DNA of 16,258 bases from Paracoccaceae bacterium (GCA_007134805.1 SLKB01000298.1:1-16258), one strand, 5' to 3'. Shown: positions 1 to 8,174, counted from the stretch's first letter. Notes: generated by a model not told the origin, from the letters alone. A program made the numbers and translations.

Positions 1-1079
1 AGCAGGAGCATCGCTTCCCCTGCGCGCAATGCGGGGCCGTGCTGAGGTTCGACCCCGGTCAGGCGAGCCTCACCTGCGCCTATTGCGGGCACGACCAGCC
101 CATCCCGCAGATCGACGACGCGACGCGGCTCAGCGTGCTCGAATCGCTCGACTATCACGAGGCCGTCGCCAACAGCCTGCCACCCTCGGCGTTCGAGGAA
201 ACCCGCGTGATCAATTGCGCCACCTGCGGCGCGCAGGTGGAATTCGAGCGCAACACCCATTCCGACCAATGCCCCTTCTGCGCAAGCCCCGTGGTCACGG
301 ATACCGGCACCAACCGGCACATCAAGCCGCAGGCGATCCTGCCCTTCCGGCTCGATGAGCGCGCCGCGCAGGAAAAGATGCGGGCCTGGCTCAAGGGGTT
401 GTGGTTCGCGCCCACCGGGCTTGCAGCCTATGCGCGCGACAGCGAACGGCTCAGCGGGCTCTACCTGCCCTACTGGGCCTTCGATGTGGCGACCCGCACG
501 CGCTATAGCGGCCAGCGCGGCACGCATTACTATGTCACCAGCGGGATCGGCAAGAAAGCCCGGCGGGTGCGGCGCACGCGCTGGCAGCCCTCACGCGGCA
601 AGGTCGCGCGGAAGTTTCTCGATCTGCTCGTCATGGCCTCGACCACGCTGCCGCGCCCGATGATCCGCCGGCTGGAGCCCTGGACGCTCGCCGATCTGCA
701 GCTCTACACGCCCGATTACCTCTCGGGCTTCCGCGCCGAAGCCTACAGCGTCGATCTGCCCGAGAGCTTCGAGATCGCGAAAGTGCGGATGGAGGAGCAG
801 ATCCGCGCCGATGTCGCGCGCGATATCGGCGGGGACGAGCAGCGAATCACATCGCTGCAGACTGACTTTTCCGATGAGCGCTTCAAGCATCTGCTGCTGC
901 CGATCTGGATGGCCGCCTATCGCTATCGCGGCCGCAGCTACCGCTTTATCATCAATGGTCAGAGCGGCCGCGTGCAGGGCGAACGGCCCTGGTCCCGGGC
1001 CAAGATCGCAGGCGCCGTGCTGGCCGGGCTGGCATTTCTCGCGCTGGCCTTCTATGTCGCGGAACTGGGCGGCTTCTGA
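1..1079 (+). CDS. Zinc-ribbon, membrane-anchored protein (5' truncated)
   Basis: The reading frame is already open at the window edge (first full codon at 3), so the gene starts upstream. A GTG at 39 is not the start, because the first half of a zinc ribbon (CAQC, codons at 21-32) lies before it and pairs with CAYC about 15 residues later. A second ribbon follows: CATC, then CPFC roughly 20 residues on. A long middle region rich in aromatic and basic residues (YLPYWAFDVATRTRYSG) comes next, and one hydrophobic helix near the C-terminus (AGAVLAGLAFLALAFYVAEL) probably anchors it in the membrane. Proteins of this build are often labelled TFIIB-type zinc finger or, misleadingly, primosomal protein N'-like. 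There are no helicase motifs here. The molecular role is unknown. The stop is 11 bp before the next start, so the two are probably co-transcribed. Confidence 0.8.
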   Translation, partial: QEHRFPCAQCGAVLRFDPGQASLTCAYCGHDQPIPQIDDATRLSVLESLDYHEAVANSLPPSAFEETRVINCATCGAQVEFERNTHSDQCPFCASPVVTDTGTNRHIKPQAILPFRLDERAAQEKMRAWLKGLWFAPTGLAAYARDSERLSGLYLPYWAFDVATRTRYSGQRGTHYYVTSGIGKKARRVRRTRWQPSRGKVARKFLDLLVMASTTLPRPMIRRLEPWTLADLQLYTPDYLSGFRAEAYSVDLPESFEIAKVRMEEQIRADVARDIGGDEQRITSLQTDFSDERFKHLLLPIWMAAYRYRGRSYRFIINGQSGRVQGERPWSRAKIAGAVLAGLAFLALAFYVAELGGF

Positions 1080-1090
1080 GGGAGGCGAAG

Positions 1091-2008
1091 ATGATCCTGT
1101 GTGCAGGCGAGGCCTTGATCGACATGTTGCCACGCGCGACACAAGCCGGCGAGAACGGCTTTGTCCCCTATCCCGGCGGTGCCGTGTTCAACACGGCCAT
1201 CGCCCTGGGGCGGCTGGGGTCCGAGGTGGGCTTCTTCTGCCCGCTCTCGGATGACATGTTCGGCGCGCAGCTGCGCGCAGCGCTTGCAGCGTCCCATGTC
1301 CGCCACGACCTTTCGCCCGATGTCGACCGGCCCTGCACGCTCGCCTTCGTCACGCTCACGAACGGGCAGGCACGCTATGCCTTCTACGACCGCGCCACCG
1401 CGCTGCGCGATCTGACCGAGGCCGAATTGCCCCGGCTCGACGACAGGGTGCGCGCGCTCTTTCTGGGCGGGATCTCGCTTGTGGGCGATCCCTGCGGGGC
1501 AAGCCTGCAGGCGCTGGGGGCACGCGCAGGCAGCCGCGTCGTGATGATCGACCCCAATATCCGCCCCGATTTCATCCGCGATGAGGCAGCCTATCGCGCG
1601 CGGCTGGGCGCGATGCTCGCGCAGGCCGATATCGTCAAGGTGTCGGACGAGGATCTGCACTGGCTGGTCGGCGCAGGCGCGACCGCGGAATGCGCGGGGG
1701 CGCTGCGCGCGCAAGGGCCGGGGATCGTCATTGTCACCGAAGGCGCGCAGGGCGCGCGCGCCTTCTGGGAGGGGGACGCGGCGCACATGCCCGCCCCGAA
1801 GGCGCAGGTGGTCGATACCGTCGGGGCGGGCGACACCTTCAATGCGGGCTTTCTTGCCGCGCTCGACCGCGCGGGCGCGCTCGACAAGCGCGTGCTCAAG
1901 GATCCGGGGGCCGCGCCCTTGCAGGACGCGCTCGCCCTCGGGGTGCGGGCCGCCGCGGTCACAGTGTCGCGCGCGGGCGCCAACCCGCCCTGGGCCACCG
2001 AGATCTGA
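1091..2008 (+). CDS. PfkB-family carbohydrate kinase (fructokinase-like)
   Basis: A 305-residue ribokinase/PfkB-fold sugar kinase, the usual length for the family. It should phosphorylate a sugar with ATP in the cytoplasm. The N-terminus [13 protein letters not shown] fits the family's first glycine/aspartate block, and [13 protein letters not shown] (residues 242-254) is the second signature. Asp248 in GAGD is the expected catalytic base that deprotonates the sugar hydroxyl. The IDPNIRPDF segment is typical of fructokinase and KDG-kinase-like members. ATG at 1091 is preceded by GGGAGG at 1080-1085 with a 5-base gap. The substrate cannot be fixed from sequence; fructose is the best guess. No sugar transporter or regulator is nearby, and dtd begins one base after the stop. 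Confidence 0.9.
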   Translation: MILCAGEALIDMLPRATQAGENGFVPYPGGAVFNTAIALGRLGSEVGFFCPLSDDMFGAQLRAALAASHVRHDLSPDVDRPCTLAFVTLTNGQARYAFYDRATALRDLTEAELPRLDDRVRALFLGGISLVGDPCGASLQALGARAGSRVVMIDPNIRPDFIRDEAAYRARLGAMLAQADIVKVSDEDLHWLVGAGATAECAGALRAQGPGIVIVTEGAQGARAFWEGDAAHMPAPKAQVVDTVGAGDTFNAGFLAALDRAGALDKRVLKDPGAAPLQDALALGVRAAAVTVSRAGANPPWATEI

Positions 2009-2009
2009 C

Positions 2010-2453
2010 ATGCGCGCCCTTGTCCAACGCGTCAGCCAGGCGCGGGTCGAGGCCGGCGGCGCGGTGATCGGCGCGATCGGCCCGGGCCTCGTGGTGCTGG
2101 TCTGCGCCATGCAGGGCGACACCGAGGCCGACGCGCACAGGCTTGCCAGCAAGATCCACAAGCTGCGCATCTTCCGCGACGCCGGAGGCAAGATGAACCG
2201 CGCGCTCGCCCAGACAGGCGGGGCCGCGCTGGTCATCAGCCAGTTCACCCTCGCCGCCGATCTGCGCAGCGGCAACCGCCCCGGCTTTTCAAGCGCGGCC
2301 CCGCCCGATCAGGGCGAGGCGCTTTATCTTGCCGTGGCGGACGCGCTGCGCGGGCTCGGCACAAGCGTCGAGACCGGGCGCTTCGGGGCCGAGATGGAGT
2401 TGCATCTGGTCAATGACGGGCCGGTGACGATCTGGATCGACACGCGCGCCTGA
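2010..2453 (+). CDS. dtd: D-aminoacyl-tRNA deacylase (D-Tyr-tRNA deacylase)
   Basis: Removes D-amino acids (and glycine mischarged on tRNA-Ala) from tRNAs, a chirality proofreading step in translation. The 147-residue length matches the DTD1 family. Both active-site motifs are visible: SQFTL (residues 77-81) and NDGPVT (135-140). The Gly-Pro pair of the latter forms the cross-subunit Gly-cisPro element of the dimer. The start ATG at 2010 is one base after the kinase stop (TGACATG), which suggests translational coupling. The frame stays open upstream inside the kinase, but only this start gives the conserved [14 protein letters not shown]-terminus. It converges on the HAD gene with an 8-bp gap. 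Confidence 0.96.
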   Translation: MRALVQRVSQARVEAGGAVIGAIGPGLVVLVCAMQGDTEADAHRLASKIHKLRIFRDAGGKMNRALAQTGGAALVISQFTLAADLRSGNRPGFSSAAPPDQGEALYLAVADALRGLGTSVETGRFGAEMELHLVNDGPVTIWIDTRA

Positions 2454-2461
2454 CAGCGCGC
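2444..2461. terminator. GC hairpin at the dtd/HAD convergent junction
   Basis: GCGCGC (2444-2449), a six-base loop CTGACA and GCGCGC (2456-2461) form a perfect 6-bp stem. It covers the dtd stop codon and fills the gap to the opposing HAD stop (2462-2464). No T-tract follows on either strand, so intrinsic termination is uncertain. It may only limit read-through or antisense transcription. Confidence 0.35.
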
Positions 2462-3151
2462 TCACAGATGCTCGGTCAGATGGCCGATATGCGGCAGCAC
2501 CAGATCGGCATGCGGGCTGAGCACCTCAGCCGGGGCCATCCCGGTCAGCACGCCCACTGTGACCATGCCCGCCGCGCGCCCGGCGATCAGGTCATGCGTG
2601 CTGTCGCCCACCATCACCACCTGCGCCGGCGCGAGCCCGGCGCGCGCGGCGAATTCGAGAAGCATGTCGGGCGCGGGCTTGGGCGTGAAGCCACTGTCAT
2701 AGCCCAGCACGGCGGTGAACTCGGCCAGAACGCCCGCGCGGGTCAGATGCGCGCGCGCGGCGGCCTCGGCATCATTGGTGGCCACGCCCAGCGCGAATTG
2801 GCGCAGGCGCAGTTCGCGCAGGAACGGGCCAAGCTGGACCGGTGCGACCATCTCGGCGCGCACAGCACTCTCCAGCAGATAGCGCGTCAGCTCGGCATGC
2901 GACAGCTCCGGCAGATGCCCGCCCAGACACATGGCGGCCTCGTCGAGCGTGCCCGCGATCACTGGCGAGGTAGGCTCAAAACGCCCCGCCGCGCGGTCAA
3001 ATCCGATCGCCGCCGCCATGGCGCTGGCGCGCCCCTCATCCCCCGCGGACAGATCCTCGAGCAGCCCCGCCGCCCATCCCGACCAGCTTTCCGAGAAATC
3101 GAACAGGGTGCCGTCCTTGTCGAAAAGCACCCCCCGGATCCCGGCCAGCAT
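2462..3151 (-). CDS. HAD-superfamily hydrolase (phosphoglycolate phosphatase-like)
   Basis: A 229-residue Mg-dependent phosphatase. All four HAD motifs are present: DKDGT (Asp11 nucleophile, Asp13 acid/base), VATND (Thr125), TPKPAP (Lys158) and VGDSTHD (Asp183, Asp187). The helical cap between motifs I and II (about residues 17-110) fits the Gph/PGP subgroup, so 2-phosphoglycolate is possible. The substrate range of these enzymes is broad and the call stays general. The ATG at 3151 overlaps the upstream reductase stop as TGATG, a classic coupling arrangement. A longer in-frame extension from 3307 lies wholly inside the reductase gene and lacks family character. Confidence 0.92.
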   Translation of the reverse strand: MLAGIRGVLFDKDGTLFDFSESWSGWAAGLLEDLSAGDEGRASAMAAAIGFDRAAGRFEPTSPVIAGTLDEAAMCLGGHLPELSHAELTRYLLESAVRAEMVAPVQLGPFLRELRLRQFALGVATNDAEAAARAHLTRAGVLAEFTAVLGYDSGFTPKPAPDMLLEFAARAGLAPAQVVMVGDSTHDLIAGRAAGMVTVGVLTGMAPAEVLSPHADLVLPHIGHLTEHL

Positions 3152-4191
3152 CAATAGACCTGCGGCATCGCGCGATTGAGCTGGTCGATCGCAGCGCGAA
3201 TCTCCTCCGGGATCGCAATTCCCACCCCGCCCAGCAGATGCGCCAGTTGCTCGGACGTGGTCGCCCCGATGATCGGAAGCGTGGTGGCAGGCCGCGTGCG
3301 CGTCCATTGCACCGCCAGATGCACCGGGTCGATCTGCGCCTCATGGGCAACCGCCATATAGCCCGAGACCGCCTCGAACACCCGCCCCGTGATCCGCCCG
3401 CCCAGATCGGGGTTGCCTTCGCGGCGCGAGCCTTCGGGCGTCACATTGCCGGCATATTTCCCGGTCAGCAGCCCCGCGGCCAGCGGACTGAAGGCCAGGA
3501 GGGGCACATCCTCGTTCACGCAGGCCTCGGCAAGGTCGAGATCGAAGATCCGGCACAGCAGCGAATATTCGTTCTGCACGCTGAGCACCCGCGGCAGCCC
3601 GTGCTCATCGGCGAGGCGCACCCACATCGCAAGCCCCCAGGCCGATTCGTTTGACAGCGCCAGATGCCGGATCTTGCCCTCGGCGATCAGATCGCGCGCA
3701 AGCTCCAGGATCTCGAGCATATGCGCCACTGTCGCGGCGCGGTCCTGGCCCGAGGGGTCGAACTGCCAGCTCTTGCGGAAATGATACGAGCCGCGATTGG
3801 GCCAATGCAGCTGGTAGATGTCGATGCACTCCACCTGCAGCCGCCGCAAGGACGCCTCGACCGCCGCACGCATACGCGCGGCCGTGATCGGTGCGCGATC
3901 CTGCACCGCAACCGAGCCCACGCCCGTGATCTTGGTCGCGATCACTGCATCCGCGGGCTTGCGCGCGGTAATCCAGCGGCCCACGATCTCCTCGGTCAGC
4001 CCTGCAGTCTCGAAGGTCACGGGGTTGACCGGATACATCTCGGCGGCATCAAGGAAGTTGATGCCATGCTCCCAGGCCATGTCGAGCTGGCGATGCGCAT
4101 CCGCCTCGTCGGTCTGGCTGCCATAGGTCATGGTGCCAAGGCAATATTCCGACACCATCAGATCCGATTGGCCGAGCTTCAGTTTCTGCAT
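3151..4191 (-). CDS. Tas-like NAD(P)H-dependent aldo/keto reductase
   Basis: A 346-residue cytosolic aldo/keto reductase, matching the length of E. coli Tas. It shares Tas landmarks: GTMTYG, INFLDAAEMYP, QLHWP, LSNESAWG and QNEYSLL. The catalytic tetrad is visible as Asp48, Tyr53, Lys87 (ATKITG) and His129. The physiological substrate is unknown; reduction of an aldehyde or ketone with NADPH is expected. Two ATGs are adjacent (4194 and 4191). AAAAGG at 4204-4199 is 7 bases from the second and only 4 from the first, so 4191 is preferred. It is the middle gene of a minus-strand run, coupled to the HAD phosphatase and 72 bp after the I78 lipoprotein gene. Confidence 0.93.
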   Translation of the reverse strand: MQKLKLGQSDLMVSEYCLGTMTYGSQTDEADAHRQLDMAWEHGINFLDAAEMYPVNPVTFETAGLTEEIVGRWITARKPADAVIATKITGVGSVAVQDRAPITAARMRAAVEASLRRLQVECIDIYQLHWPNRGSYHFRKSWQFDPSGQDRAATVAHMLEILELARDLIAEGKIRHLALSNESAWGLAMWVRLADEHGLPRVLSVQNEYSLLCRIFDLDLAEACVNEDVPLLAFSPLAAGLLTGKYAGNVTPEGSRREGNPDLGGRITGRVFEAVSGYMAVAHEAQIDPVHLAVQWTRTRPATTLPIIGATTSEQLAHLLGGVGIAIPEEIRAAIDQLNRAMPQVY

Positions 4192-4263
4192 CATTGCGCC
4201 TTTTCTGTTCAGTCCCTCGCGCGGCACTCTAGGCCGAGATCGGGCGCGGGGGAATGCCCCAGT

Positions 4264-4575
4264 TCAGCCGCAGTACACCCGCGTGACCACCTCGGTCGCA
4301 TCATGCTCGATATTCAGCCGCTCGGGGCGATAATCCATCGTCACTGCTGTGTCCGGGGCAATGATCCGGGTGCCGGGCGGCAGCGACAGGGCGCTCACCC
4401 GCGCCAGCGGCTGGCCGACGAATTGTTGCAGCTGGGGCGCCGCGCAGGACGCGGCGGGATCCTCCGGCGCGGCGTCGGGCGCCTCGATCTGGCAGGCCGC
4501 CAGAAGCAGGACAACCGGCAGGAGACAGGCGCGCGGCAAGGTCATGGGAAAGGACGGGGGTATGGAGAAGGGCAT
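4264..4575 (-). CDS. I78-family peptidase-inhibitor-like lipoprotein
   Basis: A 103-residue precursor. A hydrophobic stretch ends in the lipobox LLAAC (Cys28), so signal peptidase II processing and membrane anchoring facing the periplasm are expected. The mature part of about 76 residues has the I78 inhibitor pattern: CAAPQLQQFVGQPL, then PPGTRIIAPDTAVTMDYRPERLN and a C-terminal VYCG. The two cysteines flanking the fold may form a disulfide. Related proteins inhibit serine proteases, but the target here is unknown. The start at 4575 has CGGAG seven bases upstream. An internal ATG at 4545 lacks a ribosome site but would leave a shorter, still workable signal peptide. It is divergent from the imuA-like gene. 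Confidence 0.85.
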   Translation of the reverse strand: MPFSIPPSFPMTLPRACLLPVVLLLAACQIEAPDAAPEDPAASCAAPQLQQFVGQPLARVSALSLPPGTRIIAPDTAVTMDYRPERLNIEHDATEVVTRVYCG

Positions 4576-4588
4576 GGGACAGCTCCGT

Positions 4589-4604
4589 TCAGGATCTCAG
4601 GATC
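4589..4604 (+). repeat. Tandem 8-bp repeat TCAGGATC x2
   Basis: Two exact back-to-back copies of TCAGGATC lie 14 bases upstream of the I78 lipoprotein start, in the divergent region shared with the imuA-like gene. On the minus strand they fall just before the ribosome site, within the likely 5' leader. A regulatory role is possible but unsupported; chance is a real alternative for a unit this short. Confidence 0.4.
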
Positions 4605-4667
4605 GAGCGATAGCAGGCTCCGGGCCGGCGCGCAGCCCCTGACGCATGTTTGAGGGCGACAAAATGC

Positions 4668-4695
4668 TTGCAGCAGGATGGCGCGGCGCTAGAAT
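4668..4695 (+). promoter_or_regulatory. Predicted sigma-70-type promoter of the imuA-like gene
   Basis: TTGCAG (4668-4673) and TAGAAT (4690-4695) are separated by 16 bases. The -10 box matches TATAAT at five of six positions; the -35 box matches only in TTG. Transcription would start near 4702-4703, at the ATG itself, and no ribosome site precedes that codon. The adjacent LexA box covers the start region, as expected for a repressed promoter. Confidence 0.55.
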
Positions 4696-4696
4696 G

Positions 4697-4711
4697 GAAC
4701 ATATGAAGAAC
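4697..4711 (+). promoter_or_regulatory. LexA box GAAC-N7-GAAC (SOS operator)
   Basis: GAACATATGAAGAAC contains two direct GAAC repeats separated by exactly seven bases. This is the reverse complement of GTTC-N7-GTTC, the LexA site known from Rhodobacter and other alphaproteobacteria. I found no other exact copy when scanning the window by eye. It begins one base after the -10 box and runs over the proposed start codon at 4703, so bound LexA would block initiation. The site precedes an ImuA-like gene, a family commonly under SOS control. Confidence 0.75.
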
Positions 4712-5332
4712 ATCGCACTCCCTCACCCCTCTGCCGTGCCCCTGGCGCAGGTGCTGCGGCTCGTGCCCGGGCGCGCGCATGAAGGCTGCGGACCGGCGCG
4801 GCGGGTGCTCGCGGCCTGGATGATGGCGCAACTCGCGCCCGACGCGCCCGTGATCTGGATCCGCCCGCGCTGGAACCCCGACCGGCTCTGCCCGCAGGGC
4901 CTGCGCGCGTTTGCCAGCCCCGACGCGCTGATCATCGTCGAGCCTGCGCGGGCGTCCGAGATCCTTGCCTGCGCCGAAGAGGCGCTGCGCACGGGCGCCT
5001 GCGCGCTTGTGGTGGCCGAACTGCCCGACCCGCCCGCCATGACCCCGCTGCGCCGGCTGCATCTCGCGGCCGAGGCGGGGCTGGAACGGCGGCGCAGCGC
5101 GCAAAGGCAGGCCGGGCTCACGATGCTGCTGCTGACCCCGGGCGCGGGCGGCACGCCGGGGGTCGAAAGCCGCTGGCATCTGGCCCCTGTCCCGGCACCG
5201 CGCGCGCCGCATGACCCCTCTGTCGAGCCGGCCTGGCGGCTGGGGCGGCTGCGCGCGCGCATGGCCCCGCCCGCCGCCTGGGAGATCGATGCCGCACTGC
5301 GCGCCACCCCTTGCGCGCCCGCGCTGCCCTGA
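4703..5332 (+). CDS. imuA: ImuA-like RecA-fold protein, SOS mutagenesis type
   Basis: A 209-residue cytoplasmic protein resembling ImuA/SulA-like RecA-fold proteins. ImuA proteins work with ImuB and DnaE2 in damage-induced translesion synthesis. Seen here: GCGPARRVLAAW near residues 28-39 where a Walker-like region would lie (no intact Walker A), a strand VIWIRPRW, the EEALRTGACALVVAEL block and LRRLHLAAEAG, all in ImuA order. The C-terminal third is proline- and arginine-rich and poorly conserved. The start is uncertain: ATGs at 4646, 4694 and 4703 share the frame, none with a good ribosome site. The promoter and LexA box favour 4703 as a leaderless start. imuB and dnaE2 are not adjacent; the next gene is unrelated. 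The family call rests on overall pattern and the SOS box. Confidence 0.62.
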   Translation: MKNIALPHPSAVPLAQVLRLVPGRAHEGCGPARRVLAAWMMAQLAPDAPVIWIRPRWNPDRLCPQGLRAFASPDALIIVEPARASEILACAEEALRTGACALVVAELPDPPAMTPLRRLHLAAEAGLERRRSAQRQAGLTMLLLTPGAGGTPGVESRWHLAPVPAPRAPHDPSVEPAWRLGRLRARMAPPAAWEIDAALRATPCAPALP

Positions 5333-5352
5333 CCCGTGCCCCTGTTGCCACA

Positions 5353-5371
5353 TTGCCCGCGATATGGGCAA
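5353..5371. promoter_or_regulatory. Inverted repeat TTGCCC-N7-GGGCAA
   Basis: A perfect 6-bp dyad, TTGCCCGCGATATGGGCAA, sits 20 bp after the imuA-like stop and 115 bp before the flavoprotein start. It could be an operator for the downstream gene or a weak hairpin ending the imuA transcript. No T-tract follows. No regulator is encoded beside it. Confidence 0.35.
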
Positions 5372-5486
5372 AAGCGCGCCCCGCCGCCCTCAGAGAACCG
5401 ATCATCGCTGGCCTGACCGCCCGACAGCCAGTATGAACACTCTCAGGCGCCCCCGCACAGCACACCCCGCTCGGAAAGGCAGGCAT

Positions 5487-6656
5487 ATGCAGCACTTCGA
5501 CGTTGTCGTCATCGGCTCCGGACCTGCCGGCAGCGCAGCCGCGCTCACGGCCGCGAAGGCGGGGCTCTCGGTCGCGCTCGTCGACAAATCCGCCTTCCCG
5601 CGCGAGAAACTCTGCGGCGGCGGCGTCACTGGCCGCTCGGCGCGCTACCTTGCCGAGATCTTCGATCTGCCCACTGGCCCGGACCTCTTCCTGCCCTCGA
5701 CCCGCGTGCGCCTGACCTTCGCCGGCCGCCCCATCGGCGGGCAGGAGGACGCGCCGCGGCTGCACATGACCATGCGGCGCGACTTCGACGCGGCGCTGCA
5801 CGCGCGCGCGGCCGCCTCCTGCGCGCAGGTCTTCGCGCCCGCAAGGATCACCGCCATCGACACCGAGGCACCCTCGGTCACACTCGCCGATGGCCGCTGC
5901 CTGACCGCGCGCCTCCTGATCGGTGCGGATGGCGCGAACTCGGCCGTTGCCCGCGCGCTCTACGGGCGCGCCTTCGATCCAGAAAAGATCGGCTTCGGGC
6001 TCGAGGTCGAACTCGACCGCGACCTCACCCCCGACAACACCACCGAGATCGACCTCGGCGCGGCCAACTGGGGCTATGGCTGGGTCTTCCCGAAACATGG
6101 CTCGATCACGCTGGGCGTCGGCGGGGTGCATGCGCGCAACCCCGACATGAAGGCGCATTTCCAGCGCTACCTCGCGCAGCACGCCCCGCATCTGGCCGAC
6201 AGCCCGCGCCTGCGCTGCAAGGGCGCCTTCCTGCCCTTTGGCGAATACCGCAAGGTGCCCGGGCGCGGCGCCGTGCTGCTGGTCGGCGATGCGGCAGGTC
6301 TCGTGGACCCGATCACTGGCGAGGGCATCGCCTGGGCACTGAAATCAGGCCAGTACGCGGGCGAGGCCGCGGCCGAGGCGCTCGCGGGCGGCGCGCAGGC
6401 CCTGCCGGCCTATCAGCGCCGGCTTGCCTATATCCACGGCGAGATGCGCGCCGCGATCCGCATTCGCGCGCTCATCTATGCAGGGCCGATCCGCCACTAT
6501 TTCCCACGCGCGGTCGAGCGGAACCCCTCGATGTCGCACTCCTATCTGCAACTGCTGGCGGGCGAGAAGGATTATGCCGATCTGGGCCATGCAGTGCTCT
6601 GGCGGCTCGCGCGCCGGCTGGGCGGGTCCGTGCTGGGCCGGCGCCGTGCGGCCTGA
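5487..6656 (+). CDS. Geranylgeranyl-reductase-family FAD-dependent oxidoreductase
   Basis: A 389-residue flavoprotein of the geranylgeranyl reductase family, whose members use FAD and NAD(P)H to saturate isoprenoid chains or act on other hydrophobic substrates. The dinucleotide fold is at the N-terminus (VVVIGSGPAGSAAA, residues 7-19), then FPREKLCGG (37-45), GADGANSAVAR (147-156) and the second FAD contact VGDAAGLVDPITGEG (266-280). The start at 5487 is preceded by GGAAAGGCAGG and begins exactly at the flavin motif; a longer frame from 5211 runs back into the imuA-like gene and is rejected. No photosynthesis gene is nearby, so bacteriochlorophyll reductase BchP is unlikely; quinone or lipid isoprenoid reduction is possible. 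The last 60 residues are basic and may contact membrane. Confidence 0.85.
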   Translation: MQHFDVVVIGSGPAGSAAALTAAKAGLSVALVDKSAFPREKLCGGGVTGRSARYLAEIFDLPTGPDLFLPSTRVRLTFAGRPIGGQEDAPRLHMTMRRDFDAALHARAAASCAQVFAPARITAIDTEAPSVTLADGRCLTARLLIGADGANSAVARALYGRAFDPEKIGFGLEVELDRDLTPDNTTEIDLGAANWGYGWVFPKHGSITLGVGGVHARNPDMKAHFQRYLAQHAPHLADSPRLRCKGAFLPFGEYRKVPGRGAVLLVGDAAGLVDPITGEGIAWALKSGQYAGEAAAEALAGGAQALPAYQRRLAYIHGEMRAAIRIRALIYAGPIRHYFPRAVERNPSMSHSYLQLLAGEKDYADLGHAVLWRLARRLGGSVLGRRRAA

Positions 6657-6698
6657 GAGGGCTTTCCGCGCGTCCGCCCAGGCGTTATATGCCCGCGG

Positions 6699-8075
6699 AT
6701 GAGCCAGAACCCGCCCCAGCTTCGCCCCGACCTTGCCCCCCGCGCGCGCCTGCCCGACAGCCCGCGCCCCGGCCAGCCGACCATCGGCATGGTCTCGCTC
6801 GGCTGCCCCAAGGCGCTGGTGGACAGCGAGCGCATCCTCACCCGCCTGCGCGCCGAAGGCTACGGCATCAGCCCCGATTACGCCGGCGCCGATGCAGTGA
6901 TCGTCAACACCTGCGGGTTTCTCGACAGCGCGAAGGCGGAATCGCTCGACGCGATCGGCGAAGCGCTTGCCGCGAACGGCCGCGTCATCGTCACCGGCTG
7001 CCTCGGCGCCGAGCCTGATTACATCACGGGCGCGCACCCGAAGGTGCTCGCCGTCACGGGCCCGCATCAATACGAGCAAGTGCTCGACGCAGTGCATGCA
7101 GCAGTCCCGCCCCAGCCCGACCCGTTCCTCGACCTGATGCCCGCGCAGAGCGTGCAACTGACCCCGCGTCATTACAGTTATCTCAAGATTTCAGAAGGTT
7201 GCAACCACAAGTGCAAGTTCTGCATCATCCCCGACATGCGCGGCCGCCTTGTCTCGCGCCCCGCCCATGCCGTGATGCGCGAGGCCGAGCGGCTGGTTGG
7301 CGCGGGCGTGCGCGAGCTTTTGGTGATCAGCCAGGACAGCTCTGCCTACGGGGTTGATCTGAAGCATGCGCGCGACAAGGGCCACCGCGCCCATATCACC
7401 GATCTCGCGCGCGATCTGGGCAGCCTCGGCGCCTGGGTGCGGCTGCACTATATCTACCCCTACCCGCATGTGCGCGCGCTGATCCCGCTGATGGCCGAGG
7501 GGCTGGTGCTGCCTTATCTCGACATCCCCTTCCAGCATTCCCATCCCGACACACTGCGGCGCATGGCGCGGCCTGCGGCAGGCGAAAAGACACTGGAGCG
7601 CATCGCGGAATGGCGCGCCATCTGCCCCGAGATCACGCTGCGCTCGACCTTCATCGTCGGCTATCCCGGCGAGACCGAGGCCGAGTTCGAGCATCTGCTG
7701 GACTGGCTGGACGCGGCACAGCTCGACCGGGTGGGCTGCTTTCAGTATGAAAACGTGGCCGGCGCGCGGTCGAACGCGCTGCCTGATCATGTGCCCCCCG
7801 AGATCAAGGCAGACCGCTTCGCGCGGTTCATGGAAAAGGCGCAAGCCATTTCCGAGGCGAAGCTTGCCGCGAAACTGGGCCAGCGCCTGCAGGTGATCGT
7901 CGACGAGATCGACGCAGACGGCATCGCCACCTGCCGCACCAGGGGCGACGCGCCCGAGATCGATGGCAATCTCTTCATCGACGCGGGCACCGAGGCGCTC
8001 AGCCCCGGCGATATCGTCACTGTCGAGGTCGATGAGGCCAGCGACTACGACCTCTGGGGGCAGCTCGCGCCGTGA
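6699..8075 (+). CDS. rimO: Ribosomal protein S12 methylthiotransferase RimO
   Basis: A radical-SAM enzyme that adds a methylthio group to a conserved aspartate of ribosomal protein S12. Domains in order: N-terminal UPF0004 domain with Cys36 ([12 protein letters not shown]), Cys72 (VNTCGFL) and Cys101 (TGCLGAE), ligands of the auxiliary iron-sulfur cluster; the radical-SAM domain with CNHKCKFC (Cys168, Cys172, Cys175); and a C-terminal TRAM domain from about residue 385 that binds RNA or the partner protein. [12 protein letters not shown] separates RimO from the tRNA-modifying MiaB. The length of 458 residues is normal, including a 25-residue proline-rich N-terminal extension. No ribosome site precedes ATG 6699; TTATAT lies 8 bases before it, so a leaderless mRNA is possible. 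Confidence 0.97.
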   Translation: MSQNPPQLRPDLAPRARLPDSPRPGQPTIGMVSLGCPKALVDSERILTRLRAEGYGISPDYAGADAVIVNTCGFLDSAKAESLDAIGEALAANGRVIVTGCLGAEPDYITGAHPKVLAVTGPHQYEQVLDAVHAAVPPQPDPFLDLMPAQSVQLTPRHYSYLKISEGCNHKCKFCIIPDMRGRLVSRPAHAVMREAERLVGAGVRELLVISQDSSAYGVDLKHARDKGHRAHITDLARDLGSLGAWVRLHYIYPYPHVRALIPLMAEGLVLPYLDIPFQHSHPDTLRRMARPAAGEKTLERIAEWRAICPEITLRSTFIVGYPGETEAEFEHLLDWLDAAQLDRVGCFQYENVAGARSNALPDHVPPEIKADRFARFMEKAQAISEAKLAAKLGQRLQVIVDEIDADGIATCRTRGDAPEIDGNLFIDAGTEALSPGDIVTVEVDEASDYDLWGQLAP

Positions 8076-8174
8076 CACGCGCGCGGCTCGCATCTTTCCT
8101 CTGTCACCTGGCCATGCTAAGGGCTGCGCGGCTTGGGCGAACCCTGCCCTGACAGTCTTTCTGGAGAACATCAC

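Noticed and set aside
1052..2275. Minus-strand open frame of 407 codons opposite the sugar kinase and dtd
   Set aside because: Spans two well-supported plus-strand genes and has no recognisable domain.
4262..4276. Second LexA-like site GTTC-N7-GTAC
   Set aside because: One half-site is wrong and the position is at the 3' end of the lipoprotein gene, not in a promoter.
5487..6656. BchP (bacteriochlorophyll geranylgeranyl reductase)
   Set aside because: Family motifs alone do not distinguish it, and no photosynthesis gene surrounds it.
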